From Bradyrhizobium sp. Ai1a-2 (GTDB lineage Bacteria; Pseudomonadota; Alphaproteobacteria; Rhizobiales; Xanthobacteraceae), in assembly GCF_000426245.1 (NCBI RefSeq), contig NZ_AUEZ01000013.1, positions 1 to 64,000 on the forward strand: a DNA stretch of 64,000 nucleotides, read 5' to 3'. The notes beneath the pieces are model-generated. The model made no database searches, was not told the DNA's origin, and saw nothing but the letters and a program-made list of their open reading frames with translations. The position numbers and the translations under genes were made by a program. Every line of letters begins with the position of its first letter. Position 1 is the stretch's first letter. Shown piece by piece: positions 18,228-26,541 of the stretch.

Positions 18228-18431
18228 ATGACCGACGATGAGCGCGAACTCCACGCAGAGCTTGCACGGCTGCAGCAGGAGCACCGCGATCTCGACGCGG
18301 CCATCGAGGCGCTGCATCAGTCGCCGGCGCCGGATCTGCTGATGCTGCAGCGGTTCAAGAAGCGCAAGCTGCACCTGCGCGATCGCATCGCCTTCATCGA
18401 GGATCAGATCACGCCCGACATCATCGCGTGA
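18228..18431 (+). CDS. DUF465 (YdcH-like) small protein
   Basis: A 67-residue charged helical protein with the same design as its divergent neighbour: LARLQQEHRDLDAAIEAL, a turn with PAPDLL, then RFKKRKLHLRDRIAFIEDQI. The start at ATG 18228 gives the usual family length; ATG 18216 is an in-frame alternative. The function of DUF465 is unknown. The pair is divergent, with 243 bp between the starts that should hold both promoters. It is followed by a dispersed palindromic repeat. Confidence 0.85.
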   Translation: MTDDERELHAELARLQQEHRDLDAAIEALHQSPAPDLLMLQRFKKRKLHLRDRIAFIEDQITPDIIA

Positions 18432-18738
18432 ACTGTTGCTGTTTTCTCCGCCCGTCATTCCGGGCGTCCGAAGGACGAGCCCGGAATCCATCGGGCCGCG
18501 CGTGCAAGTGGTGAAATGGATTCCCGGGCTCGCGCTTCGCGCCGCGCCGGAATGACAAGACGACAGAATTTGCGCCTGACTTTGCTGACGGCGCACGTTG
18601 ACGAACTGTCCCCGACATCCACAGGCACTTGGCATAATCGGTCACAAGGCCCTCGAGGGCCCCCTTCCGCCCCTTGACTCCGAAAGAACAAAATAAGAAC
18701 ATTGATCGCTCCCAGCCAGAACCGGAAGGATTTTCGCC
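18432..18738. repeat. Intergenic region with nested palindrome (18453-18555)
   Basis: This 307-bp gap holds a large imperfect palindrome: gtcattccgg at 18453-18462 faces ccggaatgac at 18546-18555, with cccggaatccat and atggattcccggg nested inside. The same outer motif occurs at 41456-41499. The rest shows no feature except a GGAAGGA ribosome site just before the next gene at 18739. Confidence 0.65.
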
Positions 18739-18936
18739 ATGCCCGTGCCGTCAGTGTTCTCCGACAACAACCGCTACGAAGTGGCTTGCGACCAGGCGAT
18801 CGCGATGTGCGACGGCAATCTGCGCAGCACCATCAAGGCGCTGATCATGGCCAACGAATTCCTCGAGACCGAGGTGGCGGAATTGCAGGACGCGCTCGCG
18901 ACCTGTTTCGCGGAGGCCAAGAACGACGCCGCGTGA
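18739..18936 (+). CDS. Small conserved-type hypothetical protein, 65 residues
   Basis: A short soluble protein, mostly helical (YEVACDQAIAMCDGNLRSTI and EFLETEVAELQDALATCFAE). No known domain was recognised. The ATG is well supported by GGAAGGA about 9 nt upstream. It lies in a run of four very small genes (two DUF465 proteins, this one and the 82-residue gene after it) between an oxidoreductase and a diguanylate cyclase. Three cysteines are present (at about residues 17, 24 and 55) but do not form a recognised metal motif. Confidence 0.72.
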   Translation: MPVPSVFSDNNRYEVACDQAIAMCDGNLRSTIKALIMANEFLETEVAELQDALATCFAEAKNDAA

Positions 18937-18948
18937 GGCAGGCCGGGG

Positions 18949-19069
18949 CTACGGTTCTGATTGGATCACAACCGTAGCTCTAGATTCTCGTTTTGGCCCG
19001 TTTTCTTCACGCGCACCGGTACCCACCCTCGGATCAAGTCCGAGGGCACGCTTCGCTCGAAAACGCTCC
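18949..19069. repeat. Dispersed palindromic repeat family B, copy with an added hairpin
   Basis: The left half is the palindrome gctacggttctgattgg/atcacaaccgtagc (18949-18978). The right half, ttctcgttttggcccgtttt then cttcgctcgaaaacgctcc, matches copies at 26422-26517 and 62182-62313. This copy carries an extra hairpin, ccctcgga-tcaag-tccgaggg, at about 19026-19047. It occupies the gap just before the next gene's AAGGAG ribosome site. Confidence 0.7.
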
Positions 19070-19081
19070 AAGGAGCACGCG

Positions 19082-19330
19082 ATGGCCGATATCACCTATT
19101 ACGTTGCGCTGCCTTTCGTGCGGGACGACAGCGGTGAATTGGTCGCGGGCCATGCCGAGGAGTGCCAGAGCGCCGCGACCGCGCTGCGGCGCGCCGAGAT
19201 GATGTCGCGGATGCCGGGCAGCATCGGCGCGGTCGCTTTCAGCCGCACCGGCGATCCCACGATCGGCGAATTCGGCGATGCGAAGCTGCTCCGAAAATTC
19301 GGCAACGTGCCGGATGATCTCGGCCTGTAA
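19082..19330 (+). CDS. Small hypothetical protein, 82 residues
   Basis: An 82-residue soluble protein. The N-terminal segment ITYYVALPFVRDDSGELVAG and later GSIGAVAFSRTGDPTIGEFG suggest a small alpha/beta fold. No known domain or catalytic motif was recognised. The ATG has AAGGAG at ideal spacing. Its stop is 2 nt from the stop of the convergent diguanylate cyclase. Similar proteins appear to be widespread in Bradyrhizobium-like genomes, from general knowledge, but the role is unknown. Confidence 0.75.
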   Translation: MADITYYVALPFVRDDSGELVAGHAEECQSAATALRRAEMMSRMPGSIGAVAFSRTGDPTIGEFGDAKLLRKFGNVPDDLGL

Positions 19331-19332
19331 GG

Positions 19333-20097
19333 CTATTGGCCGACCACTTCATGCCGCCGCTGCGCCTTGCGCACATACATCGCGCTGTCCGCCTCCTCCA
19401 GGGCGCGGCTCGTATCGGAGTGCGGTCCGAGGATCGCGACGCCGGCGGAGGCACCCGCGCTGACGCTGCGGCCGCGGAAATCGAAGGTGAGGCGATCGAT
19501 CGACAGCTCCAGCGCGGCGGCCTTGGCCTTGGCGTCGGTCTCGGTCAGGTTCCACAGCAGCACCGCGAACTCGTCGCCGCCGAGCCGTCCGACCACGTCC
19601 GATGCACGCACCTGGCTCGTGACCGTCTTCACGATCGCCTTCAGCACCGTATCGCCAGCGGCATGGCCATAGGTGTCGTTGATTGGCTTCAGCCGATCGA
19701 CGTCGAGCATGACTAGCGCGCCGCTGGCGTGATAGCGCTTGATATAGGCGATCGAGCGGCTGAGCTCGCGCTCGAAGCCGCGCCGGTTCAGGATGTCCAG
19801 AAGGAAGTCGGTCTCCGCGGATGCCTGCAGTTCCGCGATCTCGGCCTGCGCCGCGGCCAGTTCCGCCCTGAGGCGGCGGATTGTCGCCTTAGCCTGGTTC
19901 AACGCAGCAGATGGCACCTGGGCAGGCGCGGCTTGGGCAGCCGCGGCCCGGTCGCGGCGGGGCGCAACCTTGCGCGCAGCCGCGCTTTTCCTTTTGGCGG
20001 CCCCGGATGCAGCCGCCCTCCTCTTCTTTTTCATAAGCATCCTTGTTGAGGCCCGCTGATGAGGCTTGCCCGCATTCACCAAGACAGGATAGTCCAT
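19333..20097 (-). CDS. GGDEF diguanylate cyclase with basic N-terminal tail
   Basis: A 254-residue soluble protein expected to make c-di-GMP. A Lys/Ala/Arg-rich, histone-H1-like tail (about residues 20-50) leads into a coiled-coil segment (about 68-95) and then a GGDEF domain (about 100-250). The motif is intact ([11 protein letters not shown]), and [15 protein letters not shown] supplies the metal-binding aspartates. No PAS or membrane part is present, so activation probably comes through the coiled coil or tail. ATG 20097 is supported by AAGGA; ATG 20040 lacks proper spacing. It is convergent with the 82-residue gene. Confidence 0.88.
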   Translation of the reverse strand: MDYPVLVNAGKPHQRASTRMLMKKKRRAAASGAAKRKSAAARKVAPRRDRAAAAQAAPAQVPSAALNQAKATIRRLRAELAAAQAEIAELQASAETDFLLDILNRRGFERELSRSIAYIKRYHASGALVMLDVDRLKPINDTYGHAAGDTVLKAIVKTVTSQVRASDVVGRLGGDEFAVLLWNLTETDAKAKAAALELSIDRLTFDFRGRSVSAGASAGVAILGPHSDTSRALEEADSAMYVRKAQRRHEVVGQ

Positions 20098-20185
20098 TCC
20101 GGATTCCTTGCCACGCCTTGGATCAGTGACGGGCCGCTCCTATAATCCGGTCCATGCTTCTGGATTCCCGATCAGAATTGACGAC

Positions 20186-20674
20186 ATGCCCGCCGCAATA
20201 GCCATCATCATGGGAAGCCAGTCGGACTGGGAGACCATGGGCCACGCCGCCGAAACGCTTACCGCCCTCGGGCTGGCGTTTGAGGCGCGGATCATTTCCG
20301 CCCATCGTACCCCGGACCGGCTGTACGCGTTCGCCAAAGGCGCGAAAGCGGCCGGCTTCAAGATCATCATTGCCGGCGCCGGCGGCGCCGCGCATCTGCC
20401 GGGCATGACTGCTGCGCTGACGGAACTTCCGGTGTTCGGAGTTCCCGTCGAATCGAAGGCACTGTCGGGCGTCGATTCCCTGTATTCGATCGTGCAGATG
20501 CCGGCCGGTATCCCGGTCGGCACGCTGGCGATCGGGAAATCGGGCGCCATCAATGCGGCGCTGTTGGCAGCGAGTGTGCTGGCGCTGAACGATCCGGCGC
20601 TGGCGGGGCGCCTTGCCGCCTGGCGCAAGCAACAGACCGACGCGGTCAAGGAGCATCCGGAGGCATCGGAGTGA
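20186..20674 (+). CDS. purE: N5-carboxyaminoimidazole ribonucleotide mutase PurE
   Basis: A 162-residue class I PurE, which converts N5-CAIR to CAIR in de novo purine synthesis. The start region [17 protein letters not shown] carries the active-site Ser-Asp loop, [13 protein letters not shown] holds the conserved His, and [12 protein letters not shown] is the phosphate loop. ATG 20186 gives the canonical N-terminus; the frame extends to 20108 without support. The stop overlaps the GTG start of purK (GTGA), so the two enzymes, which act in consecutive steps, are translationally coupled. Confidence 0.95.
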   Translation: MPAAIAIIMGSQSDWETMGHAAETLTALGLAFEARIISAHRTPDRLYAFAKGAKAAGFKIIIAGAGGAAHLPGMTAALTELPVFGVPVESKALSGVDSLYSIVQMPAGIPVGTLAIGKSGAINAALLAASVLALNDPALAGRLAAWRKQQTDAVKEHPEASE

Positions 20675-21774
20675 CGGCTTCGACAAGAATGCTGAAGCCG
20701 GGTGACACCATCGGAATTCTCGGCGGCGGGCAACTGGGTCGGATGCTGGCGATGGCCGCGGCTCGGCTCGGCCTCAAATGCCAGGTGTTCTCGCCGGACC
20801 CGGATTCACCCGCCTTCGACGTGGTGCAGCACGCGACCTGCGCGGAATTTGCCGACGTCGAGGCGCTCGAACTGTTCGCCAATGACGTCGACATCATCAC
20901 CTACGAATTCGAGAACGTGCCGTCCGCGACCGCCCTGGTGCTGGCGGCACGCCGCCCGGTGCTGCCGTCGCAGAAGATCCTCGAGACCACGCAGGACCGG
21001 CTGATCGAGAAGGATTTCATCACCAGGCTCGGCATCGGCACCGCAGATTATGCCGATGTGTCCTCGGTCGAAACGCTGCACGCCGCGATCGCGCGCATCG
21101 GCCTTCCCGCCGTAATCAAGACGCGCCGCTTCGGCTATGACGGCAAGGGCCAGGCGATGATCCGCGAGGGCGACGATATCGACCAGGTCTGGGAAGACCT
21201 CGGCACCAAATCCGCCATTCTCGAAGCCTTCGTGCCGTTCGAGCGCGAAATCTCCGTGATCGCCGCGCGCTCCTGCGACGGCCACGTCGAATGTTTCGAC
21301 GTCACCGAGAACGAACACCGCGATCACATCCTGAAGATCTCGCGCGCACCGGCGGCGATACCGGCCGAGCTTGCTGCGGAGGCGCGATCGGTGGCGGAGA
21401 AGATCGCGCACGCGCTGAACTATGTCGGCGTGCTCGGGGTCGAAATGTTCGTGGTGGAGACCAAGAACGGACCGACCGTACTGGTCAACGAGATCGCGCC
21501 GCGGGTCCACAATTCCGGACACTGGACGCTCGACGGCGCCTCGATCTCGCAATTCGAGCAGCACATCCGCGCGATCGCCGGGTGGCCGCTCGGCAAGCCG
21601 ATCCGCCATGGCGCGGTCGTGACCATGACCAACCTGATCGGCGATGACATCCTGAGCTATGAGGAATGGCTGACAGTGCCCGGCGCAACCGTGCACCTTT
21701 ACGGCAAGGGCCCGCCGCGCCCCGGCCGCAAGATGGGCCATGTCACGGAAGTGGTGCCGGCAGACAGGAAGTAA
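20671..21774 (+). CDS. purK: N5-carboxyaminoimidazole ribonucleotide synthetase PurK
   Basis: A 367-residue ATP-grasp ligase that makes N5-CAIR from AIR, bicarbonate and ATP. The N-terminal [20 protein letters not shown] is diagnostic, [12 protein letters not shown] (about residues 150-161) is the ATP-grasp loop, and [14 protein letters not shown] (about 272-285) holds the catalytic and metal residues. Translation starts at GTG 20671, inside the purE stop codon region. The operon ends here. The next gene, aqpZ, is convergent with a 31-bp gap that shows no clear terminator. Confidence 0.95.
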   Translation: MTASTRMLKPGDTIGILGGGQLGRMLAMAAARLGLKCQVFSPDPDSPAFDVVQHATCAEFADVEALELFANDVDIITYEFENVPSATALVLAARRPVLPSQKILETTQDRLIEKDFITRLGIGTADYADVSSVETLHAAIARIGLPAVIKTRRFGYDGKGQAMIREGDDIDQVWEDLGTKSAILEAFVPFEREISVIAARSCDGHVECFDVTENEHRDHILKISRAPAAIPAELAAEARSVAEKIAHALNYVGVLGVEMFVVETKNGPTVLVNEIAPRVHNSGHWTLDGASISQFEQHIRAIAGWPLGKPIRHGAVVTMTNLIGDDILSYEEWLTVPGATVHLYGKGPPRPGRKMGHVTEVVPADRK

Positions 21775-21805
21775 CCGCCTGCCGGAGCTTGAGCTCAGCC
21801 TGGTA

Positions 21806-22528
21806 TCAAGCAGTCCTTGCGCCTTCGACGACGCCGGTCGGCTCCTCGCTTAGCCAGCGATAGAGCACGCCCCCGAGCGCGCCGCCGATCAACGGTGCCA
21901 CCCAGAACAGCCAGAGCTGCGCCAGCGCCCATCCGCCGACGAACAATGCCGGCCCGGTGCTGCGCGCCGGGTTCACCGAGGTGTTGGTGACGGGAATGCT
22001 GACCAGATGGATCAGCGTCAGCGCGAGCCCGATCGCAAGCGGTGCAAAGCCCGCGGGCGCCCTGCCATGGGTCGCGCCCATGATGATGAACAGGAACATC
22101 ATCGTCATCACCACCTCGGTGATGAAGCCGGCCAGCAGACTGTACTGCCCGGGCGAATGCGCGTCATAGCCGTTGGAGGCGAAGCCCTTGGCGAGATCGA
22201 AGCCGGGCGCGCCGCTCGCGATCAGATAGAGCACTCCCGCGGCGACGATCGCGCCGACCACCTGCGCGATTATGTAGGGCAGGATCTGGCCAGCGGGAAA
22301 ACGTCCGCCAGCGGCAAGACCGACGGTGACGGCTGGATTGAGATGGCAGCCGGAGATATGGCCGATCGCATAGGCCATGGTGACGACGCTCAATCCGAAC
22401 GCCAGCGACACGCCGACCAGGCCGATCCCGACTTGCGGAAAGCCGGCGGCGATCACGGCGCTGCCGCATCCCGTAAATGTGAGCCAGAAAGTGCCGATCG
22501 CCTCGGCGGCATATTTTTGCGTCTCCAT
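21806..22528 (-). CDS. aqpZ: Aquaporin Z
   Basis: A 240-residue aquaporin, a water channel of the inner membrane. Six helices and the two half-helix motifs are visible: [12 protein letters not shown] (about residues 58-69) and [15 protein letters not shown] (about 177-191). The [13 protein letters not shown] start is typical of AqpZ. ATG 22528 has GGGAGA upstream and gives the canonical length; the frame runs on to 22603 without support. Ar/R-filter residues appear to be of the water-selective type (the Arg of NPAR and the His of the SGCH/IHL regions), which is inference. Confidence 0.92.
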   Translation of the reverse strand: METQKYAAEAIGTFWLTFTGCGSAVIAAGFPQVGIGLVGVSLAFGLSVVTMAYAIGHISGCHLNPAVTVGLAAGGRFPAGQILPYIIAQVVGAIVAAGVLYLIASGAPGFDLAKGFASNGYDAHSPGQYSLLAGFITEVVMTMMFLFIIMGATHGRAPAGFAPLAIGLALTLIHLVSIPVTNTSVNPARSTGPALFVGGWALAQLWLFWVAPLIGGALGGVLYRWLSEEPTGVVEGARTA

Positions 22529-22794
22529 ACCAGTTCTCCCGTTATTTTGTTGCCCAGAGCCGGCAAAGTTGCGGTCGCGGCCAAGCATTTGGCGTCGAAT
22601 CACCCCAATCAGGGCCGCTAGGTGGCAATTTCGTCCTATTTCGTGGCTTTACTTGGCCCTCGCCTCTGCTTCACGGGTGGACATTTGCGATTTTGTCTGA
22701 TACATGCGCGCGCCTAGGGTTAAAGGTCTGGCCTTTTTTGCCGACCTTGGCTTTGCCAGATCTCCGAACCGATCAATCTAAAAGAGGATGCCGC

Positions 22795-23094
22795 GTGCAG
22801 GTTCTCGTCCGCGATAACAATGTCGACCAAGCCTTGAAGGCGCTCAAAAAGAAGATGCAGCGCGAAGGCATTTTCCGCGAGATGAAGCTCCGCGGTCACT
22901 ATGAGAAGCCTTCCGAGAAGAAGGCCCGCGAGAAGGCCGAAGCCGTGCGCCGCGCCCGCAAGTTGGCGCGCAAGAAGCTGCAGCGCGAAGGCCTGTTGCC
23001 GATGAAGCCGAAGCCGGTGTTCGGCGCCGGCGCTGGTGGTGACCGCGGCGCTGGTGGACGTGGCGGCCCGGGCGCTGGACGCGGTCCGCGCTGA
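22795..23094 (+). CDS. rpsU: 30S ribosomal protein S21
   Basis: A 99-residue bS21, part of the small ribosomal subunit platform near the anti-Shine-Dalgarno region. The N-terminus [20 protein letters not shown] is the family signature. Translation starts at GTG 22795 with a GAGG site. The frame upstream to 22693 is not conserved-looking. The C-terminus carries an added Gly/Arg-rich tail of about 23 residues ([15 protein letters not shown] region), longer than enterobacterial S21. A rho-independent terminator follows, so it is probably monocistronic. Confidence 0.95.
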   Translation: MQVLVRDNNVDQALKALKKKMQREGIFREMKLRGHYEKPSEKKAREKAEAVRRARKLARKKLQREGLLPMKPKPVFGAGAGGDRGAGGRGGPGAGRGPR

Positions 23095-23121
23095 TCGCAC
23101 CTTCGTAAGGTCGGAAATGAG

Positions 23122-23149
23122 AACGCGGGCCTGAGCGGTCCGCGTTTTG
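23122..23149 (+). terminator. Rho-independent terminator of rpsU
   Basis: The stem aacgcgg (23122-23128) pairs with ccgcgtt (23140-23146), with an 11-nt loop, and is followed by ttttgcgtttt. It lies 27 nt after the rpsU stop, in the right orientation. Confidence 0.75.
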
Positions 23150-23282
23150 CGTTTTGGCCGGTGCAATTTGCACCGTGGCCGGCTACGAATACGGAATTGC
23201 AGACGCGATCATTTCCATTACGCGAGCAGTTCCGTTGATGGTGTTTCCGGCATCCCGCCCTGGAGCTTTGCCTCTTCCGCGC

Positions 23283-23900
23283 ATGATGGCGCGGCCTGCG
23301 ATCCTGCTTGCCGTCGCAGTTGGCATCCCCCTTGGAATCCCCTTGGGCGGCTGCTCGTTCGATCTCGGATCATTGGGGTCGGGCAACGACAAGCCCAAGC
23401 AGGCCGCCACCGAAAAGCCGACCGGCAGCGTCAGTCCTCAGAACGTCAGCGACGCCAAGGAGCACGCGGCGCGGGGCCAGGAGTTCGCGCGATCCTTCAA
23501 GACCGAACAGGCGCTCGCCGAATTCGAACAGGCGCTCGGGCTCGATCCCTACAACACACAGGCACTCTACGGCCGCGGCCTGATCTATCAGGGCCAGAAC
23601 CAGCACGAGCAGGCGATCGAGGATTTCACCGCGGCCAGCGGCCTGGCGCCGCAGCGCGTCGAGCCGTTGCTGGCGCGCGCCAACAGTTATCTCGCGCTCA
23701 ACAAGGCCAAGGAAGCGACTGCCGATCTTGACGAAGCGGTGCAGGCCGATCCGAACAGCGCCCAAGCCTGGACGGTGCGCGGCGAGGCCTATGAAAGGCT
23801 AGGCGACAAGAGCAAGGCGGCGGCTTCATACAATCGCGCGGTGGCATTGCGGCCCAGAGACGACGCCGCCCGCAGCGGCCTCGCGCGCACCGGCGGTTAA
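23283..23900 (+). CDS. Tetratricopeptide repeat lipoprotein
   Basis: A 205-residue predicted lipoprotein. The signal peptide is hydrophobic (ARPAILLAVAVGIPLGIPLG) and ends in an LGGC lipobox, so the cysteine should be lipidated. At least three TPR units follow (AFEQALGLDPYNTQAL-like, AIEDFTAASGLAPQRVEPLL and DEAVQADPNSAQAWTVRGEA). It is probably anchored in the outer membrane or inner-membrane outer leaflet as a scaffold. The start is uncertain: ATG 23283, 23286, 23238 and 23154 are all in frame, none with a strong ribosome site. 23283 is chosen because it gives a normal signal peptide. Confidence 0.75.
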   Translation: MMARPAILLAVAVGIPLGIPLGGCSFDLGSLGSGNDKPKQAATEKPTGSVSPQNVSDAKEHAARGQEFARSFKTEQALAEFEQALGLDPYNTQALYGRGLIYQGQNQHEQAIEDFTAASGLAPQRVEPLLARANSYLALNKAKEATADLDEAVQADPNSAQAWTVRGEAYERLGDKSKAAASYNRAVALRPRDDAARSGLARTGG

Positions 23901-23917
23901 GAGAGACGCACTCTCTC

Positions 23918-23974
23918 GCCGTCGTCCCGGGCAAGCCTGGTTATGGGTCCCGCTTTAGCGGGGACAACATCGTG
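23918..23974. repeat. Short palindromic repeat (ttatgggtcccg family)
   Basis: gtcgtcccgggcaagcctgg is followed by ttatgggtcccgctttagcg and ggggacaac. Related copies occur at 40851-40990 and 62519-62640, and a shorter gtcgtcccgg hairpin at 44057-44083. It lies between two convergent genes (TPR lipoprotein and the Pro/Ala-rich protein) and may double as a terminator. Confidence 0.6.
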
Positions 23975-24018
23975 TTTGCGGAGGCGAGGTGATTATGCCG
24001 TTACACCCTTCAAATCAG

Positions 24019-24900
24019 CTATTTCGGCAGGACCGCGTGGAATACCGACTTGGCCGCTGACAGCATGTCATCGCCGATTGTCGGGCGCTCCTTGGCTGGC
24101 TCCGCCGCTGCTGCGTCGGCACGCAGATCCAGCGGGGGACGCGACATCGGAATCTCGGCCGGCGGTGTCGGACGGTTCGGATCGTCGGTCACGCCTGCGG
24201 CATAAGGAGGCCGCGGCTGGGAGGTCTCGCTTGGCGGCGTCGAGACCATGATCGGCGGCGGCAACGGCCGCACCACCGATGGTGTGGTCGCCACCCGAGG
24301 CGCTTCCGGTGCGCGCGCCGCCTCTGGCGAACGAGCGCCGCCGTCGGTGATGCCGCGCAACCGCTCGATCGCGGCGCGCGCAAGGTCGTTGGCGTCACGA
24401 TGCTCGTCAGCCGCAGCTTCGGCTGGCGGCGAGGCGGGCGCAGTCGTGGCGGGCACGGTAACGGGCTGCTGCACTGGCGCCGGCGTCACCTTGGCGACGG
24501 CCTTTTCACGCGGCCCGGGCTGATGGCGACGGGGCGGCTCGGCGGGCGGAATGCTTGCGGTCTCGGCCGGCGCTTCGGCAGGTTTGCTCTCGCTCGCCTT
24601 CTCTGCCGGCTTCTCGGTCACCGTAGCTTTCTCGGACGCCGTGCGCTCCATCAGCGTGCGCTCGGACATACCCTTGGCCTTTACGCCAGCTTCGGGGAGA
24701 TTGGAGGCTTCGGCAGGAGGCTTTTCGACGGGCTTGCTCGCCACGGCTGCCTTCGGCTTGGCGGTCGAAACAGCGGCGGCCGCGGGCGCCTCCGGCTTGG
24801 CTACGATGTAGTGGTTAACGATGTACGCCCCGATGACCGTCGCAGCCACCGAGGGAAAGATATCGACGACAAATTTCGTCAGGTATTTCAGCATTGCCAA
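24019..24900 (-). CDS. Membrane-anchored Pro/Ala-rich hypothetical protein
   Basis: A 293-residue protein with one N-terminal membrane helix (about residues 12-32, DIFPSVAATVIGAYIVNHYI). A long low-complexity region rich in Pro, Ala, Glu and Lys follows, and a short possibly folded end (ERPTIGDDMLSAAKSVFHAVLP). No enzyme or binding domain was recognised. The layout, an inner-membrane anchor with an extended periplasmic or cytoplasmic arm, resembles envelope-spanning or scaffold proteins, but no function can be assigned. Starts at 24900 and 24894 are equally possible. Confidence 0.68.
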   Translation of the reverse strand: MAMLKYLTKFVVDIFPSVAATVIGAYIVNHYIVAKPEAPAAAAVSTAKPKAAVASKPVEKPPAEASNLPEAGVKAKGMSERTLMERTASEKATVTEKPAEKASESKPAEAPAETASIPPAEPPRRHQPGPREKAVAKVTPAPVQQPVTVPATTAPASPPAEAAADEHRDANDLARAAIERLRGITDGGARSPEAARAPEAPRVATTPSVVRPLPPPIMVSTPPSETSQPRPPYAAGVTDDPNRPTPPAEIPMSRPPLDLRADAAAAEPAKERPTIGDDMLSAAKSVFHAVLPK

Positions 24901-25002
24901 CCACTCCCCGCCGCGCCGTTAGATGCGGGAACTTTGAGGCACATTGAGGGATCAACTGCGACGGATCAATGGCAACCGGCCGGTTCCGGCGATCACGGAT
25001 GC

Positions 25003-25293
25003 TTACGGCTTGAGTTCAATCTCGAGGAAAACGATCTCCGTAGAGGTTTCGTTAAGCACGTCGTGCTCCACCCCCGCCTTCCGGAAGTACGATTTGCCGA
25101 CGCCGAGCTGTGCCTTCGACCGCTCGCCGCTGGGCGCCACGATGGTCATCTCGCCCGCGGTCACCGGCACGATCACATAGTCCATCTCGTGGATATGACG
25201 CCCGGTCGCGCTGCCCGGCGCCAGCCGCCACTCCGTGACGCGGACCTCGGGGGTGTCGACCTGGACGTCGGATTTGGCGGAAAGCATCGTCAT
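25003..25293 (-). CDS. Small cupin-domain protein
   Basis: A 96-residue single cupin barrel. The metal-site pattern is visible as GRHIHEMDYVIVP (His residues and Glu of cupin motif 1) and AGVEHDVLNET (His of motif 2). The ligand or reaction is unknown; small cupins of this kind may sense or bind a metabolite. ATG 25293 follows GGGAGACA. The gene starts 7 nt after the stop of the ChaA-like antiporter, so it is the last gene of that transcription unit. Confidence 0.82.
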   Translation of the reverse strand: MTMLSAKSDVQVDTPEVRVTEWRLAPGSATGRHIHEMDYVIVPVTAGEMTIVAPSGERSKAQLGVGKSYFRKAGVEHDVLNETSTEIVFLEIELKP

Positions 25294-25300
25294 TGTCTCC

Positions 25301-26398
25301 CTATGGCACGAATTCCAGGAACAGGAATACGGCAAATACCACCAGATGCACCAAGCCGAACAGGATGTTGGTGCGGCCGGTGCCGAAGGTCAGCATGCTC
25401 AGCAGGAAGGTCAAGAACAACAGCACCGTGCCCTGGGCGCTGAGCCCGAGTACAAGTTCCTTGTCCAGCAGATAGGTGGCGAGGCCGACCGCCGGGATCG
25501 TCAACCCGATCGTGGCAAGCGATGAGCCGAGCGCAAGATTGATGCTCTTCTGCAAATCATTGTTGCGGGCGGCCGCAGCCGCGGCAACGCCCTCCGGCAT
25601 GAGGATGAGAAGCGCAACCACGAGGCCTGCGAAGGCCGGCGGCGCACCGATCATCGCCGCGGTGGCATCGATGACGAGCGAGAATTTCTTTGACAGCAGC
25701 ACGACGGCGAGAAGGGAAACCAGGAGCAAGGGAATGCTGAGCGCCAGCACTGCGCCCGACGACTTCTTCGGCGCCTCAGCATCATCTGCGGACTCGACCA
25801 CGAAGTAATCGCGGTGCCGCATGGTCTGGATGTAGAGAAAGACGCCGTAGAGGGCGAGCGTGACCACGTCGACAAAGCCCAGTTGCGTGGCCGAATAGGA
25901 CGGTCCCGGAGTCGCCAACGTATAATTTGGCATGATCAGCGTTATCGTCGCCAACACGAACAACACGCTGAGATAAAGGTTGGCACCCGAAACCTGGAAA
26001 TCCTGCTCGCGGTAATGCAATCCACCAATGAAGATGCACAGCCCGACCAGGCCGTTGCAAACGATCATCACGACTGCGAACACGGTGTCACGGGCCAGGG
26101 CCGGCTGCGGCTTGTCACCCAGCATGATCGTGGTGATCAGCGCCACTTCAATGATCGTCACCGCAAGCGTCAGCACCAATGTGCCGAAAGGTTCTCCCAC
26201 TTCTTCGGCGATCACCTCCGCGTGATGAACGGCGGCGAACACGGTGCCGAACAGGATGGCCAGCAGGATCGCGGCGAGCAGCCATCCGCTGAGAGATGGG
26301 GTAAACACCCAACCGACGCCTGTCGCCGCGGCGAACAGCCCGATCGCCAGCGCGGGGAAAATCCATGCCGTATGCGGCATCGGACCGTGTGCGCTCAT
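25301..26398 (-). CDS. chaA: Calcium/proton antiporter ChaA-like
   Basis: A 365-residue inner-membrane antiporter of the CaCA family, about the length of E. coli ChaA (366). Around eleven helices are evident. The acidic helix motif GEPFGTLVLTLAVTIIEVAL (about residues 63-82) and its second-half counterpart LILMPEGVAAAAAARNNDLQ are the alpha-repeat ion-binding sites. It likely exports Ca2+ or Na+/K+ in exchange for protons. ATG 26398 follows AAGGGGAG; the frame extends to 26620 across a dispersed repeat and into the next gene and is rejected there. The next gene downstream is the cupin. Confidence 0.88.
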   Translation of the reverse strand: MSAHGPMPHTAWIFPALAIGLFAAATGVGWVFTPSLSGWLLAAILLAILFGTVFAAVHHAEVIAEEVGEPFGTLVLTLAVTIIEVALITTIMLGDKPQPALARDTVFAVVMIVCNGLVGLCIFIGGLHYREQDFQVSGANLYLSVLFVLATITLIMPNYTLATPGPSYSATQLGFVDVVTLALYGVFLYIQTMRHRDYFVVESADDAEAPKKSSGAVLALSIPLLLVSLLAVVLLSKKFSLVIDATAAMIGAPPAFAGLVVALLILMPEGVAAAAAARNNDLQKSINLALGSSLATIGLTIPAVGLATYLLDKELVLGLSAQGTVLLFLTFLLSMLTFGTGRTNILFGLVHLVVFAVFLFLEFVP

Positions 26399-26421
26399 GA
26401 ACTCCCCTTCCGCTGCTCGAG

Positions 26422-26517
26422 CTTCGGCTCTGATTGAATCAGAACCGAAGCTCCAGGTTCTCGTTTTGACGCGTTTTCTTGACGCGAACCGGTGTCCACT
26501 TCGCTCGAAAACGCTCC
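26422..26517. repeat. Dispersed palindromic repeat family B, canonical copy
   Basis: It starts with the palindrome ttcggctctgattgaatcag/aaccgaa (26422-26448) and ends with tgacgcgaaccggtgtccac and ttcgctcgaaaacgct. It fills the gap between the NhaD-like gene and chaA, which are on the same strand, so it would be part of the mRNA if they form one operon. Confidence 0.75.
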
Positions 26518-26541
26518 TGGAAGAGCTCCAACATACGGTAC

